Positions 34,933 to 44,340 of a stretch of 64,000 nucleotides of DNA are shown here, in pieces. The position numbers were made by a program, and so were the translations under genes. How positions within the stretch are numbered: position 1 is the stretch's first letter; every line of letters begins with the position of its first letter. Below the pieces are notes generated by a model. That model was not told the origin of the DNA. It made no database searches and saw only the letters and a program-made list of their open reading frames with translations. Source of the stretch: Litorilinea aerophila (GTDB lineage Bacteria; Chloroflexota; Anaerolineae; Caldilineales; Caldilineaceae); assembly GCF_006569185.2 (NCBI RefSeq), contig NZ_VIGC02000004.1, positions 124,001 to 188,000 of the forward strand, given 5' to 3'.

Positions 34933-36166
34933 GGGCTGTCCTCCCCTGGGATTTGCGGCCCGCCCTTGCTTCCCCATGCCCGGCCTGCTCCCGGGCCGGG
35001 GCGCCCGGCCCAAAGCGGGGAAGCAAGGGCCGCTGCGCCAGTTGCCACAGAAAGACCGCCAGCCAGATCCCCCCCATGGCCACGGGTGTGACCACATGCA
35101 GCCAGTGGAGGTGAAACTGACCCGGATAGAAGGCCGGGATCACCAGCCAGTAGAGGTAAACCAGGTCCATCCCCAACAGCCAGATGGCGATTCGGCTCAG
35201 CTTCTCCGGGCTGCGCCGGATCCGCCCGGACAGGAGCAGGGCGAAGGGCACGGCAAAGTGCCCCAGCAGCAGGAGGGCGCTCACCCACTGCCAGCCCCCC
35301 TCCAGCCGATCCAGAAAGTGGACCACCTCTTCGGGCAGGTTCGCCGACCAGATGATCAGATATTCAGCAAAGGTCAGGTAGGCCCACAACAACGTCATGG
35401 CCATGAAGAACTTGCCCAGGTCATCCCAGTGATCGGGCGTCAACACCCGGGCCAGGGGCTCCCGGTGGGCCAGCCGCTGCAGGACCACCAGGGTGAAGGC
35501 CAGCCCGGTCAGGGCCTGGGACGCCGCCACCACCATGCCGTAGATGGTGGAGTACCAGTGGGGCTCCAGGGACATGCCCCAGTCGATGGCGGCGAAGGTG
35601 ACGGTCAGCCCGAAGAGGGCCAGGGCCGGCCCGCTGGAGCGCCGCAGCCGCTCCCCGATGGCTTCGGCCCGGTCCGGCTCCTCTTCCTGACGGCGGGCCT
35701 GGTGGTTAATCCAGAGGGAAACGGCGATCCAGATGGCAAAATAGAATAGACTGCGCCCGGTGAAGAAGGGCACGTTCAGGTAGGCCTGCTTGTGCTGCAG
35801 CAGGGGATCCGCGGCCACCGTTTCGGGCCGGGCCCAGGCATAGAGCCGCCCCAGCCCCGCGTACAGAGGAAGGAAGAGCACGGCCATCAGGACGGCCAGG
35901 CGAGCCGTCGTTTCCACGATGTTCCGGATCACAAAGCCCCAGCGGCCGCCGGTCATGTAGTAGATCAGGGCCCAGACCAGGCTGCCCAGGGTGATGCCCA
36001 GCCAGAAGAGGTAGGCAAAGAGGTAGGCCTGGAAAAACTGGTCGGGCGCCAGCCAGAGCCCCAGCAGGCAGAGCAGGGCGCCCACACCACCCGTGGCCAG
36101 GGCCTGGCGCCGAAGTCGTTGAAATGTGGGGTCAGCTGTCAGGTCCGAGGCAGCTCGTCGCTCCAT
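34919..36166 (-). CDS. actF: Alternative complex III subunit ActF (NrfD-like membrane protein)
   Basis: 415-aa polytopic protein with about ten helices, the second quinol-side NrfD-like subunit of ACIII. Typical segments are AYLFAYLFWLGITLGSLVWAL, IDWGMSLEPHWYSTIYGM and FAEYLIIWSANLPEEV, the last two recognisable in ActF homologues. It anchors the complex and is thought to help move protons or bind quinol. ATG 36166 with GGGGA seven bases upstream is preferred over ATG 36190. Confidence 0.9.
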   Translation of the reverse strand: MERRAASDLTADPTFQRLRRQALATGGVGALLCLLGLWLAPDQFFQAYLFAYLFWLGITLGSLVWALIYYMTGGRWGFVIRNIVETTARLAVLMAVLFLPLYAGLGRLYAWARPETVAADPLLQHKQAYLNVPFFTGRSLFYFAIWIAVSLWINHQARRQEEEPDRAEAIGERLRRSSGPALALFGLTVTFAAIDWGMSLEPHWYSTIYGMVVAASQALTGLAFTLVVLQRLAHREPLARVLTPDHWDDLGKFFMAMTLLWAYLTFAEYLIIWSANLPEEVVHFLDRLEGGWQWVSALLLLGHFAVPFALLLSGRIRRSPEKLSRIAIWLLGMDLVYLYWLVIPAFYPGQFHLHWLHVVTPVAMGGIWLAVFLWQLAQRPLLPRFGPGAPAREQAGHGEARAGRKSQGRTAHGQS

Positions 36167-36203
36167 GGTCTGTTCCCCTGGTTTCTCCATCACGCTTCAC
36201 CCG

Positions 36204-36863
36204 TCACGGTTGGCTTTGGACCGGCTCCGCCAGCAGTTGTTGCCGGATCTCCGGCGGCAGTTCTTCGACGGACACGTGCTGGCTCAGCTGCAGAGCCCGG
36301 ATGTAGGCCACAATGGCCCAGCGGTCGTCGGGCTGGATGCGATCGCCGTAGCTGTACATGGTCCCAAATCCGTTGGTGATGACATTAAACAGATAGCCCG
36401 GCGGCAGGTTGCGCAGCCGGTCCGAGTGAAAGGACGGGGGGTGCTTCAATCCTCGACGCACGATCATGCCGTCGCCGCTGCCGTCGTAGCCGTGGCAGGG
36501 GGAGCAGAAGATGTTGTACCGTTCCTGTCCCCGCTGCAACACTTCCAGGGTCACGGGGAAGGGGAAGAGCTCGGCCGGTGCTCCCTCCATCCGTCCCGTG
36601 TAGCGCAGGGTGTCGGTGTAGGCCAGACCCCGGGCCACGGTATGGGGCACCAGCGGTCGGGCAGCGGCGCCGTCGTCAAAGAAGGTGCTGGCCGCCAGGG
36701 GCTCGTAACGGGGCTGGGCCCGCATGCGGCCGGCACATCCGGTCAGCAGCAACCCGGCCAGCAGCAGCCCGGCCAAGATCGGTCCAACCCAGAGGGACGC
36801 GTGGGGCGTCCCTTCCAGCTGTGAAATCTGTGGTTTCTGCAGTGGACTCATCCGTTTCTTCAC
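36204..36863 (-). CDS. actE: Alternative complex III monoheme cytochrome c, ActE
   Basis: 219-aa lipoprotein cytochrome: the hydrophobic LAGLLLAGLLLTGC ends in a lipobox Cys, and the heme motif CSPCHGYDGSGDGMIV lies near residue 120 with a later Met in GFGTMYSYGDR as probable ligand. GTG 36863 overlaps the actD stop (GTGA). Residues about 5-15 are encoded by a copy of the dispersed ATCTGTGG intergenic repeat, so the extreme N-terminus looks recently acquired and unrelated to function. Confidence 0.9.
   Translation of the reverse strand: MKKRMSPLQKPQISQLEGTPHASLWVGPILAGLLLAGLLLTGCAGRMRAQPRYEPLAASTFFDDGAAARPLVPHTVARGLAYTDTLRYTGRMEGAPAELFPFPVTLEVLQRGQERYNIFCSPCHGYDGSGDGMIVRRGLKHPPSFHSDRLRNLPPGYLFNVITNGFGTMYSYGDRIQPDDRWAIVAYIRALQLSQHVSVEELPPEIRQQLLAEPVQSQP
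36819..36845. repeat. ATCTGTGG-family repeat inside the actE coding start
   Basis: CTGTGAAATCTGTGGTTTCTG here matches 25592-25612 almost exactly, although this copy is within the reading frame of actE, just after its start codon. It encodes the N-terminal cytoplasmic residues ahead of the signal peptide. Confidence 0.75.
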
Positions 36864-37408
36864 GGCTCCACCTCGAACACGCCACGGGCGCCCAGGGTCT
36901 CCAGGAACGCGCGGGTCTCCTGGAGGTCGAAGCGGGGATCCGTGGCCTCAATGCACAGAAAGAAGCGGTCCCGAGAGGCGGCCGAAAACTCAGCCACGTT
37001 GAAGACGGGATGGTAGGGCTGGGGCAGGCCGTTGAGGGCAAACATGCCCAGGACGGCGGACAGGGCCGCCACCAGGATGGTGAGCTCGAAGGTCACCGGA
37101 ATGAAGGCCGGCCAGCTGGCATGGGGGCGCCCGCCCACGTTGAAGGGGTAGTTCACCGCCGCCGCATACCATTGAAGCAGGAGCCCGGTCGCGCCGCCCA
37201 CCAGGCCGCCGCCCAGCACAATGAGGGGCAGGCGTCGCCCCCGCACGCTCAACACCTCGGGCAGCCCTTCCACGGGGAAGGGCGTGTACGCCTCCATGCG
37301 TCGGTATCCCTGTTCCCGCGCAGCCCGGGCGGCCCGCAACAGGGCTTCCCCATCTTCGAACTCCGCCATCAGGCCGTAGAGTCCAACATCGGATGCGGCG
37401 ATTGCCAT
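36860..37408 (-). CDS. actD: Alternative complex III subunit ActD (DUF3341)
   Basis: 182-aa membrane subunit. The N-terminal soluble part has AEFEDGEALLRAARAAREQG and YTPFPVEGLPEVL. Two helices follow, LIVLGGGLVGGATGLLLQW and FIPVTFELTILVAALSAVLGM, and the tail reads FFLCIEATDPRFDLQETRAFL. This is the standard DUF3341 layout. The stop overlaps the actE start. The subunit helps hold the peripheral iron-sulfur part to the membrane. Confidence 0.92.
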   Translation of the reverse strand: MAIAASDVGLYGLMAEFEDGEALLRAARAAREQGYRRMEAYTPFPVEGLPEVLSVRGRRLPLIVLGGGLVGGATGLLLQWYAAAVNYPFNVGGRPHASWPAFIPVTFELTILVAALSAVLGMFALNGLPQPYHPVFNVAEFSAASRDRFFLCIEATDPRFDLQETRAFLETLGARGVFEVEP

Positions 37409-37441
37409 GGCGCTATCCTCCCACTTCCCTGAACAGCCCGG

Positions 37442-38857
37442 CTACACGGCCTCCCCCGCCCGGGGAGCCGGATGGGCCTCGCCGTGTCGCTCGCTCTCGG
37501 CCACCAGCTCCCGCATTTCGAAGATGGAGATGGCCGGGAGCAGTCGCACAAAGAGGAAGAGCAGGGCGAAGAAGAGCCCGATGGTCCCCACATAGAGCGC
37601 CCAGTCCCAGCGGGTGGGCACATACATCCCCCACGCCGCCGGTATAAAGTCCCGGTGGAGGCTGGTCACCACGATGATGAAGCGCTCCAGCCACATGCCC
37701 ACGTTGACGATGATGGAAATCACCAGCAGCGCAGGCACATGGCGCCGGACCCGCCGGGACCAGAACAGCTGCGGGACCACCACATTGGCCCCGATCATGA
37801 GCCAGTAGGCCGGGGCGTAGGGTCCCAGCATGCGGTTGACCGTCATGTACCATTCGAACTGGTTGCCGCTGTACCACGCGGTGAAGATTTCGATCAGGTA
37901 GCCGTAGGCCACGATGAGGCCGGTGGCCAGCATCACCTTGGCCATGTTGTTCAGGTGGCGCATGGTGATGAAATCCTCCAGCCCGAACACCCGGCGCAAG
38001 GGAATGGCGATGGTCATCACCATGGCGAAGCCGGAAAAGATGGCCCCGGCCACGAAGTAGGGCGGGAAGATGGTGGAGTGCCAGCCGGGGATGAGACCGG
38101 CGGCAAAGTCCAGCCCCACCACGCTGTGCACCGAAACCACCAGCGGTGTGGCCAGGGCGGCCAGCAGGTAGTAGGCGGTCTGATAGCGCTGCCAGTGGGA
38201 GGCCGCGTTCCGCCACCCCATGGCCAGAAAGCCATAGATCACCTGGGCCAGGCGATGCTGGGATCGGTCCCGCAGGGTGGCCAGATCCGGGATCAGGCCC
38301 ACGTACCAGAACATCAGCGAGACGGTGGCATAGGTACCCACGGCGAACACGTCCCAAACCAGGGGGCTGCGCCACTGGGGCCAGAGGCCCATGGTGTTGG
38401 GGTAGGGCAGGAGCCAGTAGAAGAGCTGGGGACGCCCCAGGTGGAGCAGGGGGAAAAGCCCGGCGCAGGCCACGGCAAAGAGGGTCATGGCCTCGGCAAA
38501 GCGGTTGATGGAGGTCCGCCACTCCTGGCGCAGGAGCAGCAGAATGGCCGAGATCAGGGTGCCCGCGTGGCCGATGCCGATCCACCAGACGAAGTTGATG
38601 ATGGCAAAGCCCCAACCCACCGGGATGTTCACCCCCCAGATGCCCACGCCCCGGAGCAGCAGGTAGGCCACAGCGTACAGGAGCAGCATCACCAGCGCAA
38701 ACATCAGGGCTGCCCCCACGAACCACCAGCGAGGCGTGCGCCGGGTGAGCACGATGGCGCTGATCTTGTCGGTGACCGTCGCGTAGGTATATCCCGGTGC
38801 GATCACCGGGGCGGGTCCGTCGGCGTGCTGTTGTTGGGGCATGGACTCACCTGCCAT
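37442..38857 (-). CDS. actC: Alternative complex III subunit ActC (NrfD/PsrC)
   Basis: 471 aa with about ten helices, the main quinol-binding membrane subunit. NrfD marks include NFVWWIGIGHAGTLISAILLL (about residues 87-107), FFPLLHLGRP-type LFPLLHLGRPQLFYWLLPYP near 135 and FIVVVTSLHRDFIPAAW near 383. ATG 38857 has GGGGAGGAG upstream. It would take electrons from menaquinol and pass them to the ActB clusters. Confidence 0.94.
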   Translation of the reverse strand: MAGESMPQQQHADGPAPVIAPGYTYATVTDKISAIVLTRRTPRWWFVGAALMFALVMLLLYAVAYLLLRGVGIWGVNIPVGWGFAIINFVWWIGIGHAGTLISAILLLLRQEWRTSINRFAEAMTLFAVACAGLFPLLHLGRPQLFYWLLPYPNTMGLWPQWRSPLVWDVFAVGTYATVSLMFWYVGLIPDLATLRDRSQHRLAQVIYGFLAMGWRNAASHWQRYQTAYYLLAALATPLVVSVHSVVGLDFAAGLIPGWHSTIFPPYFVAGAIFSGFAMVMTIAIPLRRVFGLEDFITMRHLNNMAKVMLATGLIVAYGYLIEIFTAWYSGNQFEWYMTVNRMLGPYAPAYWLMIGANVVVPQLFWSRRVRRHVPALLVISIIVNVGMWLERFIIVVTSLHRDFIPAAWGMYVPTRWDWALYVGTIGLFFALLFLFVRLLPAISIFEMRELVAESERHGEAHPAPRAGEAV

Positions 38858-38872
38858 ACTCGTCTCCTCCCC

Positions 38873-41872
38873 TTAGCCGCTGAGGGCCGGGTTGGGGTTG
38901 CGCACCTCGGCCAGGTAGCTGGTTCGGGGCCGGGTGCCCAACTCGGCCAACAGGGTGTAGTTCAAAGGATGCTCCTTGAGCCGGGCCACCGGGTCCTCCT
39001 CGGCGTTGATGTCGCCGAACACGATGGCCTGGGTGGGACAGGCCTGCTGGCAGGCCGTCAGGATTTCCCCCGGCCCAATGGGGCGCCCCTCCTTCTGGGC
39101 TTCGATGCGGGCCGCGTTGATCCGCTGGATGCAGTAGGTGCATTTTTCCATGACGCCCCGGTTGCGGACGGTCACATCCGGGTTGCGCCACATCTGTAAC
39201 AGGGGGCTCTCGTCGCTCGGCACATAGTCGAAGAAGTTGAAACGGCGCACCTTGTACGGGCAATTGTTGGAGCAGTAGCGGGTGCCCACGCAGCGGTTGT
39301 AGATCATCTCGTTCAGCCCCTCCGCATCGTGCACCGTAGCCTCCACCGGGCAGACCGGCTCACAGGGCGCCCGCTCGCAGTGCATGCAGGGCCGGGGCTG
39401 AAAGTGCACCGTAGGATTCTCCGGCGGCCCGCTGAAATATTGGTCCACCTTAAGCCAGTGCATCTCCCGACCCATGGCCACGTTTTCTTTCCCCACCACC
39501 GGGATGTTGTTCTCCATCTGGCAGGCGATGGTGCAGGCGTTACAGCCGATGCACGCGGTCAGGTCAATCACCATGCCCCAGGCATGGCCTTCGTACGGAT
39601 AGGGCGGGTAGAGGGAGGGCTGCTCGTGTTCATCGTGTTCGTGGTGGGCAAAGGCCGGATCCTGCCGGTAGTGCTCCAGGTCCGCCGAGCGAACCAGCTC
39701 CCGGCCTTCCATCAGGAAGTGATTCTGGGTGGTGGCCAGGGGATAGCGCCGGTTGAGCTTCTGGAGCTGTACCCCCTGGGCGTGCCAAAAGCCCTCTGAC
39801 GTGCGCAGGAGGTAGGCGTTGAAGCCCACGTCCTGGCTGACCTGGCCAGCCCAGGGTCGACCGTAGCCCAGGTGCAGGGTCATCGCCTCGTCGGGGTGGC
39901 CGGGCATCACGTAGACGGGCACCTCCAGACGCCGGCCCTGATGCTCCAGCCGCACCAGGTCGCCCGTGGAGAGGCCCAGGCGGGCCGCCGTCCCGGGGCT
40001 GATCAGCCCGGCATTGTCCCATGTGAGGGTGGTCAGGTGCCGGGGCAGCTCCTGCAGCCAGGCGTTGTTGGCAAAGCGGCCATCCCAGATGGCGGTGTCC
40101 GGCCGGAAGATCAGCTCCAGCCCCTCCGTCGGCCCTGTCGGCCCGGTCGGGAGGGCATCCGCCCAGTCCGGGCGGAGCTGCACCTCCACGGGAGGCAGGG
40201 CGGTGCCCGCCACCACGCCGTCGTGCAGGCAGGTGCGCCAGAAGGATTCCGCGTCGGGCTGGGCCGGCTGCTCCTGGGCCTGGTAATACGCGTCCCACTG
40301 GCGGCGCACCACGTCATAGCCGGACTGGGGCTGGCCGATCAACGCGGCCAGGAGCTCGTGGGGCGAGCGGCCATCGAAGAGGGGTGCAATCAGGGGCTGG
40401 AGGATGGTGACCGTCCCGTCGTAGGCCCGCACATCTCCCCACATTTCCAGGTAGTGGGTTGCGGGCACGTGCCAGGTACAGCGGGCGGCCGTTTCATCCA
40501 GGTAGGGGCTGAGGGCCACGGAAAAGGCCACCTGCTCCAACCCGGCCGCGAAGTCGAAATCCGCCGGCGCGGTGAGCACGGGGTTGCAGTCCACCACGAT
40601 CAGCGCATCCACCTGGCCGGCCTGGAGCTCCTCCACCAGGGTGCCCAGGGACGCCACGCCCTGGCTCGGCTCCACTTCCACCGGTTCGGTGTAGGTGACC
40701 GTGTTGCCCACATTGCCCAGGGCCAGGTTCATGGCATGGGCCAGCGCGTGGACCGCCGGGGGCTGGGTTTCGCCGGCTACGATGAGGCTGGCGCCGGCGT
40801 GCTCCTGGAGATCCCGGGCTGCCGCCGCCAGCCAGGCAGCCTGGGCTTCGTCCAGCATGCCCGGCGTACCTTCCGGCACGGCCAGCCCCAATTCCCGGGC
40901 CAGCAGCCGGGCGGCGGCCTCCACCTGGGCAGCCTGCAGGGGCAGGCGGTGGTCGGCCCGGGCCCCGGTGATGGTGGGCGTACTCTCCACCGCGTAGAGG
41001 CGGTTCATGGTCGCCGTATCGGCTGCCCCGTCCCGCAGGCGGCGGCCGGCCGCGAAGTCCCGGGCATGGCGGATGCTGCCAGGGAAGGTGTAGAGGAAGT
41101 CGGCGTCCAGCGACAGGATGCGGGCGGCCTGTGCCACGTGATAGACGGTGTTGAGGACCCGTCCGAAGGCCAGGCGGGCCCCCTCCCGGAGGTTGTCCAG
41201 GCCGGCCGGTTCGTACTGGTACCAGCGAGCCTGGGGGAAGGCTTCCAGCAGGGCCTGAAGCTGGGCGCCCAGGGTGGGCGAGGTGATCGTGCCGGTGAGG
41301 ATGCGCAGCCCGGCTCCCTGGGTCTCCTGCCACCCGGCCCGGCGGGCCTGGAGGGCGTTCAGGAAATCCTGCCAGGTGCGGATCTGTCCCTGTTCGGTCA
41401 CCACCTGGGCCCGGTCCGGGTCGTAGAGGCCCAGGATGGACGCCTGGAGAAAGGGGTTGGAGCCGCCCAGGCTGGCAGGGTGCTGGGGATTGCCCTCCAC
41501 CTTGGTGGGCCGTCCCTCGTGGCTCTCCACCAGGACGCCGATGCCGTACCCGCCCAGGGGCATGGCGGTGGCAAAGTAGAGGGGCTTGCCGGGGATGACC
41601 GTCTCGGGCGCGTTCACGTAGGGCACGATCTGGCGCCGGGGGGGACGTACGCTGCAGCCGGCCATGAGCAGGGCCGCGCCCATCAGCTTCAGAAATGTCC
41701 GCCGGCTGGTGGTGGGGCCAGGGATGGCCATCTGGGGGAATTCCTGGCGCAACAGGGCCTGGAAGGCGGGCGTGTCGGCCAGCTCCTCCAGGCTCCGCCA
41801 GAAGGCCTTCCGGTCTGGATTTTGGGCCAGACGTTGGCGCAGCGTATTCCAGTCGAATTGGGTTGCGTCCAT
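38873..41872 (-). CDS. actB: Alternative complex III iron-sulfur/molybdopterin-like subunit ActB
   Basis: 999 aa. A twin-arginine signal TSRRTFLKLMGAALLMAGC (about residues 54-72) both exports and supplies a lipobox Cys. The first two thirds resemble a molybdopterin oxidoreductase domain without cofactor in known ACIII. The C-terminal third is a ferredoxin-like domain with Cys groups CIGCNACTIACQ, CMHCERAPCEPVCP, CVGTRYCSNNCP and CTYCIQ...CQQACP for four clusters. ATG 41872 has AGAGG upstream; the frame open to 41971 crosses an intergenic repeat. Confidence 0.95.
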   Translation of the reverse strand: MDATQFDWNTLRQRLAQNPDRKAFWRSLEELADTPAFQALLRQEFPQMAIPGPTTSRRTFLKLMGAALLMAGCSVRPPRRQIVPYVNAPETVIPGKPLYFATAMPLGGYGIGVLVESHEGRPTKVEGNPQHPASLGGSNPFLQASILGLYDPDRAQVVTEQGQIRTWQDFLNALQARRAGWQETQGAGLRILTGTITSPTLGAQLQALLEAFPQARWYQYEPAGLDNLREGARLAFGRVLNTVYHVAQAARILSLDADFLYTFPGSIRHARDFAAGRRLRDGAADTATMNRLYAVESTPTITGARADHRLPLQAAQVEAAARLLARELGLAVPEGTPGMLDEAQAAWLAAAARDLQEHAGASLIVAGETQPPAVHALAHAMNLALGNVGNTVTYTEPVEVEPSQGVASLGTLVEELQAGQVDALIVVDCNPVLTAPADFDFAAGLEQVAFSVALSPYLDETAARCTWHVPATHYLEMWGDVRAYDGTVTILQPLIAPLFDGRSPHELLAALIGQPQSGYDVVRRQWDAYYQAQEQPAQPDAESFWRTCLHDGVVAGTALPPVEVQLRPDWADALPTGPTGPTEGLELIFRPDTAIWDGRFANNAWLQELPRHLTTLTWDNAGLISPGTAARLGLSTGDLVRLEHQGRRLEVPVYVMPGHPDEAMTLHLGYGRPWAGQVSQDVGFNAYLLRTSEGFWHAQGVQLQKLNRRYPLATTQNHFLMEGRELVRSADLEHYRQDPAFAHHEHDEHEQPSLYPPYPYEGHAWGMVIDLTACIGCNACTIACQMENNIPVVGKENVAMGREMHWLKVDQYFSGPPENPTVHFQPRPCMHCERAPCEPVCPVEATVHDAEGLNEMIYNRCVGTRYCSNNCPYKVRRFNFFDYVPSDESPLLQMWRNPDVTVRNRGVMEKCTYCIQRINAARIEAQKEGRPIGPGEILTACQQACPTQAIVFGDINAEEDPVARLKEHPLNYTLLAELGTRPRTSYLAEVRNPNPALSG

Positions 41873-41917
41873 GATGCGCCTCTTCGTGTTTCCGTACCTG
41901 CCGTGATGCCAGTGCGG

Positions 41918-41993
41918 TAGGTTCGGTCTTCCAGCCGGACAGGGGGGCCAGGGTTCCATCCCCCCTGTCACGCAAAAATGCGAGACCTACGCC
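41918..41993 (-). repeat. ~85-bp dispersed repeat, diverged copy between actB and actA
   Basis: GGTAGGTTCGGTCTTCCAGC..GGACA and TGTCACGCA..ATGCGAGACCTACG match the ends of the 56880-56962 copy in the same orientation, with a changed middle. It fills the actA-actB spacer. Confidence 0.6.
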
Positions 41994-41994
41994 G

Positions 41995-42651
41995 TTAGCG
42001 GTGGCAGACGTAACAGTCAGTCAAACGAGCCTTCTCGATCCCATATTCCTCCACCAACTGGGTGCCCAGGGCCAACTGATCTGGCGGGGGCTCATAGCGC
42101 ATGTTGAAGACCTCTTCCCGGGGCCGGATGTAACGTTCCGGCTGGCGGTGGCAGTCCAGGCACCACTCCATGGTCATGGGCTCGGCCTTCCACATGAGGG
42201 GCATCTGGTCTACCGGGCCATGGCAGGTGGCACAGCCGATACCCTTTTGCACGTGAATGCTGTGGTTGAAGTAGACGAAGTCGGAGAGGTTGTGGACCCG
42301 GTTCCAGGCCAGGGGCTGATCGGTGGCGTAGCTTTCGCGCACGGGCTGCAGCATGGGGCTGGTGTTCCAGATCTGGGAGTGGCAGGTCATGCAGGTGTGG
42401 GTGGGGGGGAGGCCGGCGAAGGAGGAATCCTCCACTGCGGTGTGACAGTAGCGGCAGTCCAGCCCCAGGCCGCCCACATGGTGGGCATGGCTGAAGGGCA
42501 CGGGCTGGGGTTCCACCACCCCCACACCGGTCACGTAGCTGGAGCGCAGGAACATGAGGGCAAACGCGGCCACACCGGCCAGGAAGAAGACTGCGCCAAA
42601 GATGCTGACCTTGGAAAAGGTGTTGGTGCTGGGATGGAAGATCTGCCCCAT
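41995..42651 (-). CDS. actA: Alternative complex III pentaheme cytochrome c, ActA
   Basis: 218 aa with five CxxCH heme sites: CRYCH, CMTCH, CATCH, CLDCH and CYVCH at the C-terminus. One N-terminal helix (VSIFGAVFFLAGVAAFALMF) anchors it with the hemes outside. Five hemes is the expected number for ActA. ATG 42651 has GGGAG eight bases upstream. It is first in a 12-gene operon, with actB 122 bases later. Confidence 0.95.
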   Translation of the reverse strand: MGQIFHPSTNTFSKVSIFGAVFFLAGVAAFALMFLRSSYVTGVGVVEPQPVPFSHAHHVGGLGLDCRYCHTAVEDSSFAGLPPTHTCMTCHSQIWNTSPMLQPVRESYATDQPLAWNRVHNLSDFVYFNHSIHVQKGIGCATCHGPVDQMPLMWKAEPMTMEWCLDCHRQPERYIRPREEVFNMRYEPPPDQLALGTQLVEEYGIEKARLTDCYVCHR

Positions 42652-43083
42652 AGCCACAGCTCCCTACGGTCACAACGATACGACAGCCCAGGGGCGACAG
42701 GCCCGACATGGTGGGGTGGGCTATCCCGGCAGGGTGGGACTCGTCAATTTCCACCCAGATTCCATCCAGGACGAAGTGTGCTCGAGGCAATGCCAGGAGC
42801 CAGATCCCGGAAGCTTGACCGTGGTATGGATGCCGGAATGCACCGACCCCGGTTTGTGGGTGTGGTTGATACCCGGGCCGATGGCCGGATCAACCGGAAA
42901 GGGGACTCAATGACGGAAGGACAATGCCAAGGCCCGGCAGGGACTCCCTTCCGTGCCAGGTTGGGACCATCTTACCATAGGGCAAGGATGGCTTGCAACC
43001 GTCAATTTTCAGGCTTTTCGGGCGCGGGCAGAAGCAGAAGGGGTGGGGCGGGACTTGCCCGCCCCAAGTGAGTGAGTAATGGG
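42652..43083. other. 432-base spacer upstream of actA
   Basis: No gene seen. It contains a long hairpin at 42862-42895 (GGTTGAT..ATCAACC plus a nearly paired CCGGGCC..GGCCGG interior with loop GAT) and, near terC, the stem at 43045-43065. The respiratory operon promoter must lie here, but no convincing -35/-10 pair was found on the minus strand; TTGACG near 42755 is the best -35-like hexamer. Confidence 0.5.
43045..43065 (-). terminator. Possible terminator after terC
   Basis: Perfect eight-base stem GGGGCGGG / CCCGCCCC with a five-base loop, 18 bases beyond the terC stop. There is no U-run after it on the minus strand, so termination is uncertain. Confidence 0.4.
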
Positions 43084-43857
43084 TCAGTCCAGGCCGCCCT
43101 CGGCCACCCGGGGACGGTTGTGGAGGGAGATGGGCTCCGCCTGTTTGCGGACACGGATATTGATCATCTCCACGATAAAGGAAAAGGCCATGGCGAAATA
43201 GGCGTAATTTTTCAGATGATATTGGTGGACCAGCTCGCTGTTCCAGCCCTCGATGACCAACAGGGTGCCGATCAGGATCAGGAAGGCCAGGGCCAGGATC
43301 TTCATGGTGGGGTGTTGCTCCACAAAGCGGCCGATGGCGCCGGCGAAGGCCACCATCACCACGGCCGCCACCAGGATGGCCGGGATCATAACCCACAGGT
43401 TGCCGGAGATGCCCACGGCGGTGATGACCGAGTCCAGGGAGAAAACCACGTCGATGAGGACGACCTGGGCAATGACGGCGGCCAGGGAAGCCACCGCCAC
43501 CCGAGCCGCCGAGCCATGTTCCACGGCTTCCAACTTTTCGTGAATTTCAAAGGTGCTTTTGCCGATGAGAAAGAGGCCACCCAACAGGAGGATCAGATCC
43601 CGGCCCGACAGGTCGTTGCCCAGAAGGGAGAAGAGCGGGTAGGTCAGGCGCATGATCCAGGTGATGGTCAGCAGGAGCAGGATCCGGGTTACGACTGCCA
43701 GCCCGATGCCCAAGGTACGGGCCCGGGCCCGCTGATGTTCGGGCAGCTTGCCGGCCAGAATGGCGATGAAGATGACGTTGTCGATGCCCAGGACAATCTC
43801 CAGGGCGGTCAGGGTGAGCAGGGCGATCAGGTTTTGAGCGGTGAAAAGTTCGTCCAT
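43084..43857 (-). CDS. TerC family membrane protein
   Basis: 257 aa with about seven helices. The TerC hallmarks are NLIALLTLTALEIVLGIDNVIFIAI (about residues 9-33) with conserved Glu and Asp, and VVLIDVVFSLDSVITAVGIS near 135 with the second acidic pair. The family exports metals, notably manganese, and some members metallate exported enzymes. ATG 43857 with AGAGGA upstream is preferred to an ATG six bases earlier. No yybP-ykoY manganese riboswitch could be seen upstream. Confidence 0.9.
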   Translation of the reverse strand: MDELFTAQNLIALLTLTALEIVLGIDNVIFIAILAGKLPEHQRARARTLGIGLAVVTRILLLLTITWIMRLTYPLFSLLGNDLSGRDLILLLGGLFLIGKSTFEIHEKLEAVEHGSAARVAVASLAAVIAQVVLIDVVFSLDSVITAVGISGNLWVMIPAILVAAVVMVAFAGAIGRFVEQHPTMKILALAFLILIGTLLVIEGWNSELVHQYHLKNYAYFAMAFSFIVEMINIRVRKQAEPISLHNRPRVAEGGLD

Positions 43858-43970
43858 AAGCATCCTCTCTGGTGCTGCGCAGCAGGTTTCTACAGTCCGA
43901 TCCAGGCCACGTGATGCGCCCCAGTTTATTCGCCCCCCGGGCAATTCGCCAAATCTTTCCAAGACTTCTC

Positions 43971-43996
43971 TGAAGAAACCACAGACTCCACAGGGA
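43971..43996. repeat. ATCTGTGG-family remnant upstream of terC
   Basis: GAAACCACAGACTCCACAGGG is a diverged copy in the reverse orientation of the ATCTGTGG repeat family. Confidence 0.45.
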
Positions 43997-44009
43997 CATC
44001 GGGCGGGCA

Positions 44010-44315
<306 letters not shown>

Positions 44316-44340
44316 GCGCTAATCCAATTCAAACAAAGCT

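Noticed and set aside
39872-41920. 682-residue plus-strand frame opposite actB
   Set aside because: Shadow of the actB coding sequence, which shows a Tat signal and cluster cysteines.
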